Below, piece by piece: positions 12,189 to 24,200 of a stretch of 64,000 nt of DNA. A program made the position numbers and the translations under genes. Within the stretch, counting starts at the first letter, position 1. The number at the start of each line of letters is the position of its first letter. The notes under the pieces were generated by a model that ran no database searches, was not told where the DNA came from, and saw only the letters and a program-made list of their open reading frames with translations. The stretch is from Setaria digitata (Eukaryota > Nematoda > Chromadorea > Rhabditida > Setariidae): positions 1-64,000 of the forward strand of contig RCAB01000001.1 in the NCBI GenBank assembly GCA_003640385.1, in the 5' to 3' direction.

Positions 12189-15100
12189 GTGAAACATCAA
12201 TTTCTTCTGTTATTGAAATTGGTCAATAGTATCATCCAATGTGCTTCGTGAAATCCACGAAATCTCAAAGCACCGGTTGTCGCCACATTTGAGAGTGCTA
12301 CGAGACTGAATTTGCACACCAGTGTATTCGAGATTCACCTTTTAACTTTTAGCTACTTTCCCTCTGCCTGTTGGTAAATTCTGTTAATTTTCCTTTCCCG
12401 TGATGCACATATGCGGCACATTCGACGAATGAACTAGGTCACACGGTAGGAGGTTTCTTTGTCTATCTGAATCATTCGAATCTGCTGCTTGCATACATAA
12501 TGCTTTGTTGCTACGATACTTGGAATGCGTATGAATGAAGGTCCCACTTAAAATTGCTCTTGAAGCAAAGTTCAATGTGAAATACAGAGAGCGTGAAATG
12601 TCAAAGTTAGAATTATTAGTATCAACTCTTGTAAGACTGAATATCAAGGATCTGATGCCGAAACTAGCAATCCAGAAAACAGCTCGATTCTTTCCATAGA
12701 GAGGATGCTTAATGTGCAGCTGTAAATCATCAGTGAATAGTAAGAGTTGTATTAGTAACGGGAAAGTGGCATCGTTTTTTCAATGAGTGTTTCAGAAGAA
12801 CAATTGGTAAGAAGGCCGTTTTCCTGATCACCATAGGACTCGTTGAAACTTCGAAGTATGTCGTCTTGATTGTCTGGCAATCTGTCTGTCCTTTTCTCTC
12901 AGAGGTTTGTTGACAATGATAGTTGTTCATTTCAGACCTTTTGTCTAGTTCTAGCCTCTAAGAATGGTATAAGTGTTCTCCTTTTGCAGATCACTTTCGA
13001 GCACTAACTCTTGCAATATTTTACCCTAGTATCACTTTGAGAAATTGTATTTCTCATCCATGTAAAGTAGCTGCTATCGACATGACTCATAGTTCATTTG
13101 GATATATCACTGCTTCTCTACCTGAATACTAATCACATCGTACTAAAAGTGTGTGAGCAAAAATTGAAAGGAAAGTAAAACTAGTTTGTAACCAATAACT
13201 GCACCGCAATTTCAGTACAAATAAGAAGATCATACTATTACAAAAATTTCCTTTATGCGTAATTTGTGGCGACATTAATTCCTTCCAAAAATTAGGAATG
13301 AAAATGAATCGTTGCAGCGAAACGAACTACATTTTCTCGTTTGTTTCTAAGAATGATCAATTTCTATTTTTATTCCTCATCTGGCACAGCTGTGCTGTTT
13401 TTTTTTTTTTTTTCATTTTCTGTGATAATTTTCGAGCAACAGAAAATATAATTCTGCACAGCCAAATAAGTTGCACGATCGTTAATGGCCAAACAGATAT
13501 ATCTATGTAAAACAAATTTCAACACTTTATGAGGACTTTCGTTATGGGAACTTTGCATTTTATGGAAATTTCAACTTTGAGTCCCATATAAATGTATTTG
13601 GATTTTCCGGACTTCTTATTTGTTAAATTGTTCTTCACAACAGCAGAAACTTGACAGTGTTCATGAAACATGTGTGTATGGAAGGCTACTATAAGAATAA
13701 TAAGAGGAGTCGGTTCCAGAGTCCTTCGAGGCTTGTGCTCAAGATTAGGAAGTACAACTTCCCTACTAGACTCTTCTCTTTTCTGAAAACATTTCCTGCA
13801 AAATAAATGAGAAAGTAAAGCTCTAGTTCAATAATTATCATGGTGACCTGGATTAAGTGATCTAGTCATTGTTATCTAACAAACCTTTCTAAACTTTAGC
13901 AGACCAGTTATCAGCCCGAGGCTTGAGTTAGGTTTGCTAAATTTTGCAGAGTTTGCTTAGGAAACGATGATTGAATTTTGTGTTATTGTAACGGACTGGT
14001 AGTGAAAACTATTATTCCACCATATAATTTTTTGCGATAAGAAGAATATGTACTTGGAGTTGAAAGGTTGTCTATGAACTACCAGAGGTTCTAAATGCTT
14101 CAGTTTAGAGAATCACGACGGCATACATTGATGAGACTAAGCCATTGACAATGTATTATTTACATCTCAATTCGAACGATTGCATGTCGCTTGGAGAATT
14201 CACAGTAAACTGGAACATCATTCCATAGAGATATTCCAGTATATGTTATCGATTGTCAGTTGCCGTACTATGTTGGGAATACAAACGTGGCGAATAGTAT
14301 TTCAGCTGAGTGATGGATTGTGTTTGGAAATGAGAACAAAGTTCATCATTTGATATCGATCAAGCTTTGCTTCTGGTGATTAATTCATAGCAGAGCGGCT
14401 CGCTTGAATAACAGCACATGCTTGGAAGGCAATCAAATTCGAGACTAAATTAGACCGATTTCGGAGATATAAGGAGAAAAACATGAATATCACCTTTAAG
14501 ATGTACGGACCGTCGCACAAACTAATGCCATTGGTTTGAGAATGTTGGGACTCTTACCAATTTCAGATGGAAGTATATTTTTCTCCCATCGTCATCTATT
14601 AGAGTGGTATGTTCAGTAGCAGCTAATTTCAAGAATAATTATAATGGTTGAGAAGAGTGAACAGCAAATACCTCTTTAGCAATCAACCTTATCGTACAAA
14701 ATATCCTTCGTCCTTTTTCTCATAGAAATTCTGCAGTTGACAGTTTTCAATCAAACTATTTTTTGATGGAAAGGATACAGTAAAGCATTTTTTCTAAGTT
14801 GGAAGAATGGGCCTTCAGAAGTCAAAGGCCTTCAAGGAACTGCAAGCAGATTCCAAAGTATTTTGCTGGTGAGAATAAGGCTTAATGACCAGTCTGATTT
14901 ATCCCGCGGGAAACAAAGAGGAAGGAAAAGAAGGATACTTTGTTGATTTGTAGTATCGATTTTAAATACGTTTTAAAAATCATTTCTTTCATTTGCTCAA
15001 TCGCAGTTCCCTTCCCTTTTTCAAGATTCATAATTCGTGCTTCCCGAAACCTGCTCCCAAAGCAAACTAGAAATGTTCTTCGATTGAATATCTGATAGGA

Positions 15101-15938
15101 ATTATTGTGATTGTGCACTTTAGAACTAGCTTTTATACAATTGCTACTCGATTATTTTGCTTAAACTGAGTTAGTTCTCTGTATGCTGTCTCCCTTATCT
15201 CATTATATTCAATTTTATTTTATTTCTTCAGAATTATTACCGGTCCATGCGATACCTCCACTTTCATTTATGTAGCTAAGATTAAGAGTTTCCCGAGAAC
15301 TGTCGCCTGAATTGATGTGAGAGCAGTTGATTACTTAATGAGGAACAGGAACTATTTTCGCGCTAAAGTGCTTTTTAAAATACTCAGAAAGAGAAATTTA
15401 GCTGCTACTTGTTTTGCGAAATGTTAAGAAATTGAACGCCTTTCACCTTTCGATGGATTCTTCCGATGAGGGTGACGACAGTAATTTCATTCATCAGGTG
15501 GAACTCACAGATATGGTGGATGTTCAGATGGAATACTGCTTGTTTGTTTAGAGAGATCACTGACCATGAACCAGGAAGTAGCAAACAGTTCTACCTTTCA
15601 TTGCTACCTCTCTATTCCATTCAGTTCTGCTGTCACTAGATGTCACAGCAAGCAATGAAATCCTCCAGTCAAAGTAATTACTGAATTTGGTCATATTTGT
15701 CCACTTACGTGTTATAGATCCCAGTCGATTCCTCAAAATTGTAATCGGCTAAAAGTTACTCTCTTATCTGGTGATAAACAAATGTTATTTTGGGAAAAAA
15801 TAAATTTTTACTAAGGCAAAAGAGAAATAACTTTCTGGTAGTTTTTAGATGCCTTTTGTAGCAAAAAAAGTACCTTTGAGTTGAAAAAAAATAATATTGA
15901 CCAGTCCTAGACTAATTTTCGTATCAAATCATTTTTCA

Positions 15939-15969
<31 letters not shown>

Positions 15970-16311
15970 TATGTAGTTTTATTTGTGAAAAATTTTTGTG
16001 GTTTTTTGTTTTTTTGTTTTAAAATTTTAATCTATGTAATTAGTTTGCATGTAAAATGAAGAATTAAGAAAAAAACCTTGAATTTTCAAAAATTTCGAAG
16101 TCTTTGAATTCTGTGGCTGAAATTGGACCTAATTTATTTTGTTTAGACCTTCACACTACTTCATTCCAAAATCTCCGTATAATTTGAATTAGAAAATTTA
16201 TCATCTATCACATGTAATGCCGATTTCACATATTTTCATGCTGCAGTTGCAATTTAATTTATATATAATTTTCAGAAATAGATGGTAGCATCGATATTAG
16301 CTCTCACTTAG
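12189..16311. other. 4.1-kb gene-free stretch before the kinase exons
   Basis: AT-rich sequence, probably intron or 5' flank of the kinase gene. Apart from a (TA)n tract near 15938 and short homopolymers I see no gene, RNA or mobile element. The open frames near 12384-12930, 13298-13558 and 14882-15118 lack splice context and domain resemblance. Confidence 0.45.
15938..15964. repeat. (TA)n microsatellite
   Basis: A run of alternating T and A, about 26 bp, directly followed by TGTATATT. Simple sequence within the kinase 5' region. Confidence 0.85.
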
Positions 16312-19133
16312 ACAGTGTTATCTCAAACTGAAGTGAGAAAAAGAAGTGAAGCTCTCTCAGCAGATGACATTGATGATGGCGCATATCGCAAAGAAAGTGA
16401 GGGAACTTGCAACTGTGCAGTTGTTCAACCTGAAAGTTCTCTTAAGTGGTACTCTTCATATTTTAAAGAGAAAGTTTCTGAAGGATTCAGATTATAAAAA
16501 TAGTAGTGGAGGTTGTTGTCTTTATTGCAAAATCAAATGTACTAATGGAAGAAGTTTCAGTTGTTTCGGCAAAAAGCTGAAAATTCGGTAGATTCAGAGG
16601 AAAACAGCGAATTAGAAAACTAGTTCAACAAGTACGAATGCATGCATTTTGAATAGACTCAAGTCAGTCTGCAAAATTAATAATAGTAACTATCAGTGAT
16701 ACTTTTCAAATTGTTAGGTCGTGGTTTGTTCAATTTCAAGAAACGCTACAAGCTTAAAGGAGAGCTTGGTCGTGGCGGTTTCGGAGTTGTCTATCGTGGA
16801 ATACGGATTTGTGATGAACTTCCGGTTGCTATCAAATATATTGACCGAAATCAAGTTCGGAATTGGGGGAAGGTAATAACTGCTTTCATCGTTCAGCTCA
16901 AATCTAAACGATAGCAATGACTTGAACCGATACCGATTTCAGTTAGAAGATGAGCGGCTACCAATGGAAATTTGTATGTTAGCGCGATGTGTTGGTGTAC
17001 CTGGAGTGATAAGACTACTCGACTGGTATACCATGCCCGAAGGCTTCTTGATTGTCATGACACGTCCTTATCCATGTGTTGACTTGTTCGATTTTATCAA
17101 AAGTCACAAAAGGCTTGACGAAAATGTAAGTTCAGCAGCTGAAAATCATTAAAATATATTGAATTGCGCGATCATCATGCACTAAAATTTTCTTCAGCTT
17201 GCACGATTTCTGTTTCGGCAAATCGTTCGCACTATTCGCGACTGTGCCCAGAAGAAGGTGTTGCATCGGGATCTCAAGGTTTGTGTCGTATCGTACAAAG
17301 ATCTGAAGAAAGAGTATAGATTTGAATCGTTTTTTATGCTAATTTTTCTAAAACACATGTTTAATTCTATTGCATTTCGAAGAATTTATTTGCAATTCAC
17401 ATAATTTTTTAATATTTAGGTAGAAACAACAGGATTTTTATCGAAATCTGGAAAAGTCAATCATTCAACACCATATGTTGATAAGACGGGCAAGAGCGAG
17501 TGGTACCATAGAGTGGTTCATGTCAGAGAAAAATTCTTACGAGATTATTCTCTATCAAATTTTAGCAAATGTTTCAGGATGAAAATATAGTGATTGATCT
17601 GGTGAACGGCGAAACATTCCTTGTTGATTTCGGCGCAGCAACGCCGCTCAAGAAAAACCACTATACCGATTTTCAAGGTGACATTTTTTAGATATTTAAA
17701 ATATATTTATATCAGTGATATTATGGAAATGATTTAGAAACTGTTGGAACAGTATTTCCAATCTCAAAATTCTGTTTTTCTGGACAGTCATTTTTTTCTC
17801 ATAAACTTCTGCTCGGAAATCTCGTGATGATACGGAGGCAATTCCTCGAATTATATATAAACGACTGATAATGACTCTGACAGAGTGAGAGCAATTTCCA
17901 TATCACTGTTTGATCTGTGCTAGCTTTACTGGCCTTCGGTAAGTGAAAATGACATCTTTCAGGAACTCGTTTGTACTGCCCACCGGAATGGTTTCTGCAT
18001 TCGATGTATTTAGGTCGTGAAGCGGCGGTTTGGTCATTGGGTATCTTGCTGTACAACATGCTGAACGGGAAACTGCCATTTCGCAATGAAAAAGAGATTT
18101 GTACATCACATTTGTCAGGACCATTACCGTTTTGTACAGAAGTTAGTAAAAGTAAGTTTTGGAGGGCAACACCGTTTTGATTTGTGATAGACAACACTTC
18201 TGCGAGTGCCCTCTAATCACAGTCTTCATTTAATGAAACTAAAGTTCGTTTCAAAAGAAGAGCACTCTTTGCAGGTGCCATGGATCTGATTGACCAGTGT
18301 CTGTGTTTCGATCCGAGCAAACGATGCACTCTAGACAGAATCCTGAAACACTCATGGATCCGGACTCCGTGTGTTGACTGGTGTGCACTGATGGCTAACA
18401 CTTATGATGGCCGACAGTACGATACACCTGCAGATTGCACATGCAACGAACAACCAGAATCAAGGTGAGTCATTCCTCGAAAAGTTTCGATTAAATATTG
18501 AATAGACACTTCGATGAGCAGAAAATATCAATATCGAAGGCAAAGCATAATTTTCTTCGTACAGCTTGGTCTTGTTGGAGGAACGCCACATGAGAAGGAT
18601 TCATGTTGGCTAAAGCCGACTATTTCAGCTATGCCGAATCTGGTGTTGGCAGTACATCAAGTTTCAGTTCATCCACTTCATCCTCATTCACGGCTCGTTA
18701 TCGCCGCGGTGAACCAGTAGTAGAAGGCGGAATTCCCGTACAATCGTTTCGTCGCAGCAAAGCTTGTCAGTATCGAGAGCAAATTCCATTCCTTCAATCG
18801 AAAACTTCGATGATCGGTGATTGTCCTTCATCAATGAGCACTCGAGAATTTCCGGAAATGGTTTACCTGCGGCCAAATAATTCGATAGGTCGATTGGATA
18901 AAGCACATTCTATTAACCACCTGTGCGCCTCTACTTCTCGTGCCATCTTTTCTCGCACTCAAAATTCTGAAGATAGTTGGCCGGAGACTCTGGCTCTAGG
19001 ACCCATAAATTGGAAAAAACGTTCCACAGACTCGGGACAGCAATCATTATTTTTTTCATCAACGGTACCATTACCGAAATCGCCCAATCATGAGGGTTTT
19101 AATGAGAGGATAGATGCAGTATTGGTATTTTGA
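16312..19133 (+). CDS. PIM-family serine/threonine protein kinase with long C-terminal extension
   Basis: Constitutively active-type Ser/Thr kinase related to vertebrate PIM1-3 and C. elegans PRK-1/2. Exons 16312-16396, 16718-16872, 16943-17125, 17198-17278, 17578-17677, 17963-18151, 18275-18464 and 18629-19133 join in phase to 495 residues. Seen in order: Gly-loop [28 protein letters not shown] with the catalytic Lys; the PIM-specific hinge [27 protein letters not shown] in place of DFG plus small residues; [15 protein letters not shown] (activation-segment end); [20 protein letters not shown]; and a terminal lobe with [20 protein letters not shown]. The stretch FFRQRV in the human enzyme is not recognisable here. 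After the kinase fold comes about 195 residues rich in Ser, Thr and Pro with no domain I know; vertebrate PIMs end soon after the fold. The first exon reads [20 protein letters not shown] and joins at an AAA|GTGAGG donor. The true start lies further 5'. Confidence 0.9.
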
Positions 19134-19987
19134 TGTTTTGTTTAATTACAAGTGTGGAAATATCCCCATAAGATTTCATTGTATGTGTTTTCAAATATAT
19201 TATATAGCTTGAAAACTGGTTCAAATTCTTGAGAAGGAAAAAAAAGGGTTACTTCCACTACCTACGAAATTTTTTTGATTCGCATCAGATTAATCCCAAT
19301 TTCGTCTGATAAATTGTTCCTGCGAAAAAGTACATATGTATGCAAGGAAACAACTGAATTAACTAATTAATCAGTTATTATTATCAGTGCCATAAGTCGG
19401 AAACAACCATATTTATTTCTTTGATTTGATTTTCATGGCCAGAAAACTCAACGAGGTGGTACGAACTCTATTACGTCTTAAACCTTTATAAAAAAAAGAT
19501 TCTAAGATACTTCCACTATATTTGAAGTGATGGTGTAGCAGCAGCCCGAAATAACTACTGCTCATGAATGAATGCAAGTTACATTTGAAATCTGTTGGGT
19601 TGATCAGTCTAACAAGTTATAGTAAGCAAGAGATATTCAAGCACTGACGACATATCGGTTTGTATAGCATTCTCAACAGATTCCTACTGCAATAAACTGA
19701 ATTTATTCCGAATTCAATTCAAATCAAATTAAACCATGAGCGTATTTAGGTACACTCATCAACAAACTTTGGAGATTAAAGGCCATGTAGCTCTTTAATA
19801 TTGAGAAAAATGATGGACATGACAGTAGTTGTCAGTTGGAAATAACATGATAACAATTTTACAAGATAAAAAAGTCTCAGAAAATTTGAGAAGAAAGGTA
19901 ACATGGCCACCTACGAAAGATGAGCGTGGATTAACGGTACTTCAGAAGTAGCAACAAAAAGTCGATATTCTTTAAAGCCTGCTCGTA
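19134..19987. other. Convergent intergenic region
   Basis: Lies between the plus-strand kinase stop and the minus-strand stop at 19988. AT-rich, with no further coding pattern. It probably contains the kinase 3'UTR and the end of the minus-strand transcript. Confidence 0.5.
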
Positions 19988-20906
19988 TCAATTAATGTTG
20001 CGTAGCATTCGGCACACTTTCTGGCTGTGTAATGCATCAGGCACTAATTTCTTGGCCGCAGCAACAAAGAATAAAGACTGAAATGTTACCTAGCTGTGAG
20101 AGAAGGATGGGAAAGCAGTAGCATATTGCAGAAAATACGAAAATTATAAAACAAAAGTGAATCCTGACTTGATAAGGAATCTTATCCGTACACTGCATGA
20201 AAAATAATAGGCCATAGAAGAATGATTTGAGCAACTGACATAAATGATATGAAGAAAGGGTCAGAAAGTGACACATTTTTCACTTCAGAGCTAAGATCTG
20301 AAATATGAATTGATAAAGCAAAAATCCTAGCTGACGATTAATCTGGAATAAAATTTCAAACATTTCGTTTATGCTCACGATATATAAAAGCCCGAAATGA
20401 ATATGGCCCCTCTGCTGAAAATAATGAATAATGGCTGGAAGAGGGCGATGTTCTGCATCAGATACAGTTCATAAGTTAGTTATAATGAATGGTTTGATTT
20501 CGAAATGCTTACTGAAAAACGATTAAATAATAAAAATAAAGATCAAAGGCTAAAGTTGCAAGGTTAAAAGAGCTCGTTTACTTGAGGTTACGAACAAAGC
20601 AGATAACAAATGACGGCGAGTAAGATAATTAAAAAAGTATACTGTTAGGTTAACAAAAATTCGTTTCACAGATAAGAACAGAAATTAGAAAAGCTTGACT
20701 TATCCTGAAATACTGCCGTTTAACTAAAAGGTTGCAAAGAATTGGAAAAGGAATTTCACAATCTTTCTTGTTAATATCTTCTGAGGATTCATGATAGTTG
20801 AAAATGAATCGATCGACTGATCGAATATAAAGAGTGTTATCTTCATCTGTGACTGCAAAACCGAAATTTGTACCGGAAGCTGAACAACAATGAGCAAAAC
20901 CGATTC
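19988..20906 (-). CDS. Unrecognised four-exon protein, 5' end missing
   Basis: On the minus strand four exons chain in phase: 20906-20714, 20452-20379, 20297-20194 and 20077-19988, ending in TGA. Readable pieces: GIGFAHCCSASGTNFGFAVT then DEDNTLYIRSVDRFIFNYHE in the first, SHYSLFSAEGPYSFRAFIY in the second, a strongly hydrophobic DPFFISFMSVAQIILLWPII in the third (possible membrane segment), and AAAKKLVPDALHSQKVCRML in the last. Acceptors are good (TTCTGCAG, GATGCAG, ATTTCAG, ATTTCAG) and the second donor is strong (GTGAGC). The first exon enters in phase 1, so an initial exon should lie between it and the end of the BED gene at 21252, only 345 bp away. Alternatively it is a 3' alternative part of that gene's transcript. 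I recognise no family. The residue composition of exons one and four looks clearly protein-like. Confidence 0.4.
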
Positions 20907-21251
20907 CTGCAGAAGATATACAAAAAAGTATTAATTTGCACAGCTAAATAAGCCGTCAGCGTGAAGGGTTGAAAGTTTATATTTGCAATGATAAGATGTA
21001 AATCTGAGGCTAACGCAGGAAAATGAGAGATATTAAATAAAAATGAAATTAATACAGTATTCTTCTTCTAATTACCGATTTTTTTTTTTTTTGGGTGGAT
21101 GAAAAAGTAGACAAAATATGAAAATATATAGCGAATCTGTGCAGAAAAGAAAGAATCAGTGAAGAAGTGATGTCATAAAAGAGAATTTTATTAAGAGACC
21201 TCAAAGGGTTTGGGCAACTGATTATTAGTAACAAACCATTTATCGAGCGTG
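20907..21251. other. Short gap between two minus-strand coding regions
   Basis: AT-rich. It should hold the 3'UTR of the BED-finger gene and the start of the unknown minus-strand gene. No clear initiating exon was found. The close same-strand spacing would allow a nematode operon (inference only). Confidence 0.35.
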
Positions 21252-24200
21252 TTATTCCTGTTCCTGAACAGATATGTCTAGATGTTCTGATGATAAGTCA
21301 TGAGCACCTGTTGTGGATTCCAGTAATCGTTTCAAATAACCACTCTGAGGTATTTGATAAGTGGGATCCAGTGAGTCCACAAATTGCTAAGAAAACATTT
21401 GATTAAAAATGTTTCACTGAATCTGGAAAACTTCGGGACATCGCTTTCTCAGCACTATGTTGAAAAGAGCGATAATGCGACAAGACATAGTTTAAAGAAA
21501 AAACGATTTTTGTAATGTTGTTGAAATTTATTAAAAAGTTTTTATTAGCAATGAGAAACTATTGAGATCATTACATCTGATAAAAAATATTTTAATGAAA
21601 TGCTAAAAGGATTCTAGAAAACCAATACCTTAAATTCAGGCAAATCAAGTAAATGGAACACATTTGCCTTAAGCAAAAACTTCGCAAGGGCAATATCTCG
21701 TGCAGACTTGATGCCATTAAGTTGTTCATCGATGGCACTTCTGGCTGTTAAGTCGCGGGATGGCACTATTGGTTTGGTAGTATTTATAGTGGCGGTTGCT
21801 GCGGCAGTTGTATTGGCAGTTATGTGAGTTACTGGATTTTCAACGCTTTTACGTGTTTGGCGTACTTTTACCACTTCACCCGTCGGCAGTCTTTTACTTA
21901 TGGTTCTACAATGATTTCATGTGAGAGTAGAAAATGAAAACAGCAGCTAATGGATTTGAAATCGAGAAAAACCGTAAAAATAATGTCGGTGGATGAAGGT
22001 ATATAGAAATGAAATGGTGAATAAACTGCTGAGGTAGGTCTTAAGGAAAAGATCTGCTAGATTCAGATGATTAATATGATGCGGTACGGTTTTCATGGAA
22101 AAGGAGGAGAGATAAAAAGATACTCAAACTTACTTGATTTAGAAATTAGCTTAAGGCTAAGAATTAAGTTCACTGTTACCTAACGGACTTTGTTGTGTCC
22201 AAAGCAGAAACAGCTGAGTTCACCAAATGATTCCGGACAGCGCTCCCGCTAACCACTAACTGAGTATTCAAAAATTTATTCTGTAGTGGTGGTTTTGAAG
22301 GTAGTAAATCCGACTTTGCGAGACCAAGACGCATCAGTAAATTGGTGTCCACTAAGCTTGATCCTTCATCAGAACCAAAAGCAGCTCCACTGTTCGCACT
22401 GTTCTTGCTGTTAACCGTCGCATAATCAACATCTGGATCTGAATAGTAGTTTAATAAAGTTTTGATAGATTTTGAAATGCATCATTATCAAACCAATCAA
22501 AAAAAAAAAAAAAACTTTGTTCGTTAAAATCCTTTCTGGTGAGAAATGCGAGACATTATTTCTCGAATTTCTTCAGAAGATGCAAGAGGTAAGGGCAAAA
22601 TAAGGGAAAGGTTGTTTCCAACAGTACTTAACGCCATTTGCAGCATTGCTGTTGTACAGAACCTGTTTTAGGAGTTTCACAGCATTATGTTTAAACTTAA
22701 AGTAGAATTTAGAAGTGTTTAAGAACTATTCTTACAGTCATAACGGTGAAGAAATCGTTAAATTAGAAGTAAAAAGAGAAACAAGAAAATTATTTTTGTT
22801 TTTATCTCAAAATTTTCGTAATTTTCTCGTTGATGACCGATTGCATTTTCTATTTCAGTAAAGGTAACCATAAGTAAGTTAATATTGATGATTTTTGCCA
22901 AATTAATCACAAGATGAATTGCAAGTCAAAATGAATATGCAAGGGATGCAGAAAGAAGTAGTAACAAACACTGGAGGTTAAAAGAGATGAGGAGGGGAAG
23001 GAATTGATGAATGTTGATGAAAGTTTTCAAAATATTGAAAGGAAAGTTTATTTTATTCCAATTTGCTACATCTCTGTATATAATTGAAGCATGTCAGAAC
23101 ATACATGAAATGATATGTAGGGATATTCCCTAACTTCACTCAATTTACTGTGTGACATTTAAAATGATTAAAATAGTAGAAACTAACATTGCAAATCCAC
23201 TGACTGAGTTTGACTTGCTGCTGCCATCTCTATCATTGCTTTGACACGTTCTGTGTTAGTCATGGATGTAAAACCTTCATCCTCAAAAGCCCCTGTACTG
23301 AAATTCCAGAGACTAGGTAAACTGTATAAATTCTATAATTCATCAATAAAATTCGTTGATGTCACTAAACGAATTCAGTTTCATGGATCTTGTGGCACAA
23401 TAGAACTGATAGTAGCTTCTTGTGTTTCGAAATTTATTTTTGAAAACTTCCTTAATACATACCTCAAAGACCTTTTCTTCGCATCTGTTTGTTCTTCTTC
23501 CGTACTACTGATATTTGTATCCTCGCTACTGCTTCTGTATAAAAGAAAAAAGCTGACTAATTGAACCATGTATTTTTTTTTACTGTCAGTTATCACTCCC
23601 TCCCTCTTTCCTCATATTGCGTACATTTAATATTTACCTTTCTCTTTAACGATTTATAACTATCACGATTATTGGCGCTTGCCAATACAGCCATCGTTTT
23701 TGTCTAAGCAAAAACAGATTAATCCGCCTAGCTTCAATCCACTATCAACAATGATGACTTCCCGGGAGTATTCCCTTTCTACTTTACTTCGACCATAACA
23801 AGAATATCACTGAAACCTTTCCTTAACAATACTCAACCGCGTACATAAATGTAATGTAAACAGGTCGATTTCAGGATCAACCGATGTTCTAAGCTCTATA
23901 ACTCTCATCATTCCATTCCTCTCCAGTCCAGGAACTGAAAGTTTGTAATGTACTTTCCTAGAGTTTATAAAATTTTCAAGAATTATTTTGTGTAACTCAT
24001 CCACTGCTCTTCAGTAAGGTTACTGATATCTCTCAGCCTTATTTTACGATCCGTACATGATATGATAAGGAAAGGTCTAGAGTAAAATATCAACGGTCAT
24101 TTCTGGGGAACGATTTTATCTACCTTAGTTCAGCTTGAGTATGAATGGTTATGTTTTTCTCAGCTTTAACAGAAGCAAACATGCTGTGTAGAAAGTGGCC

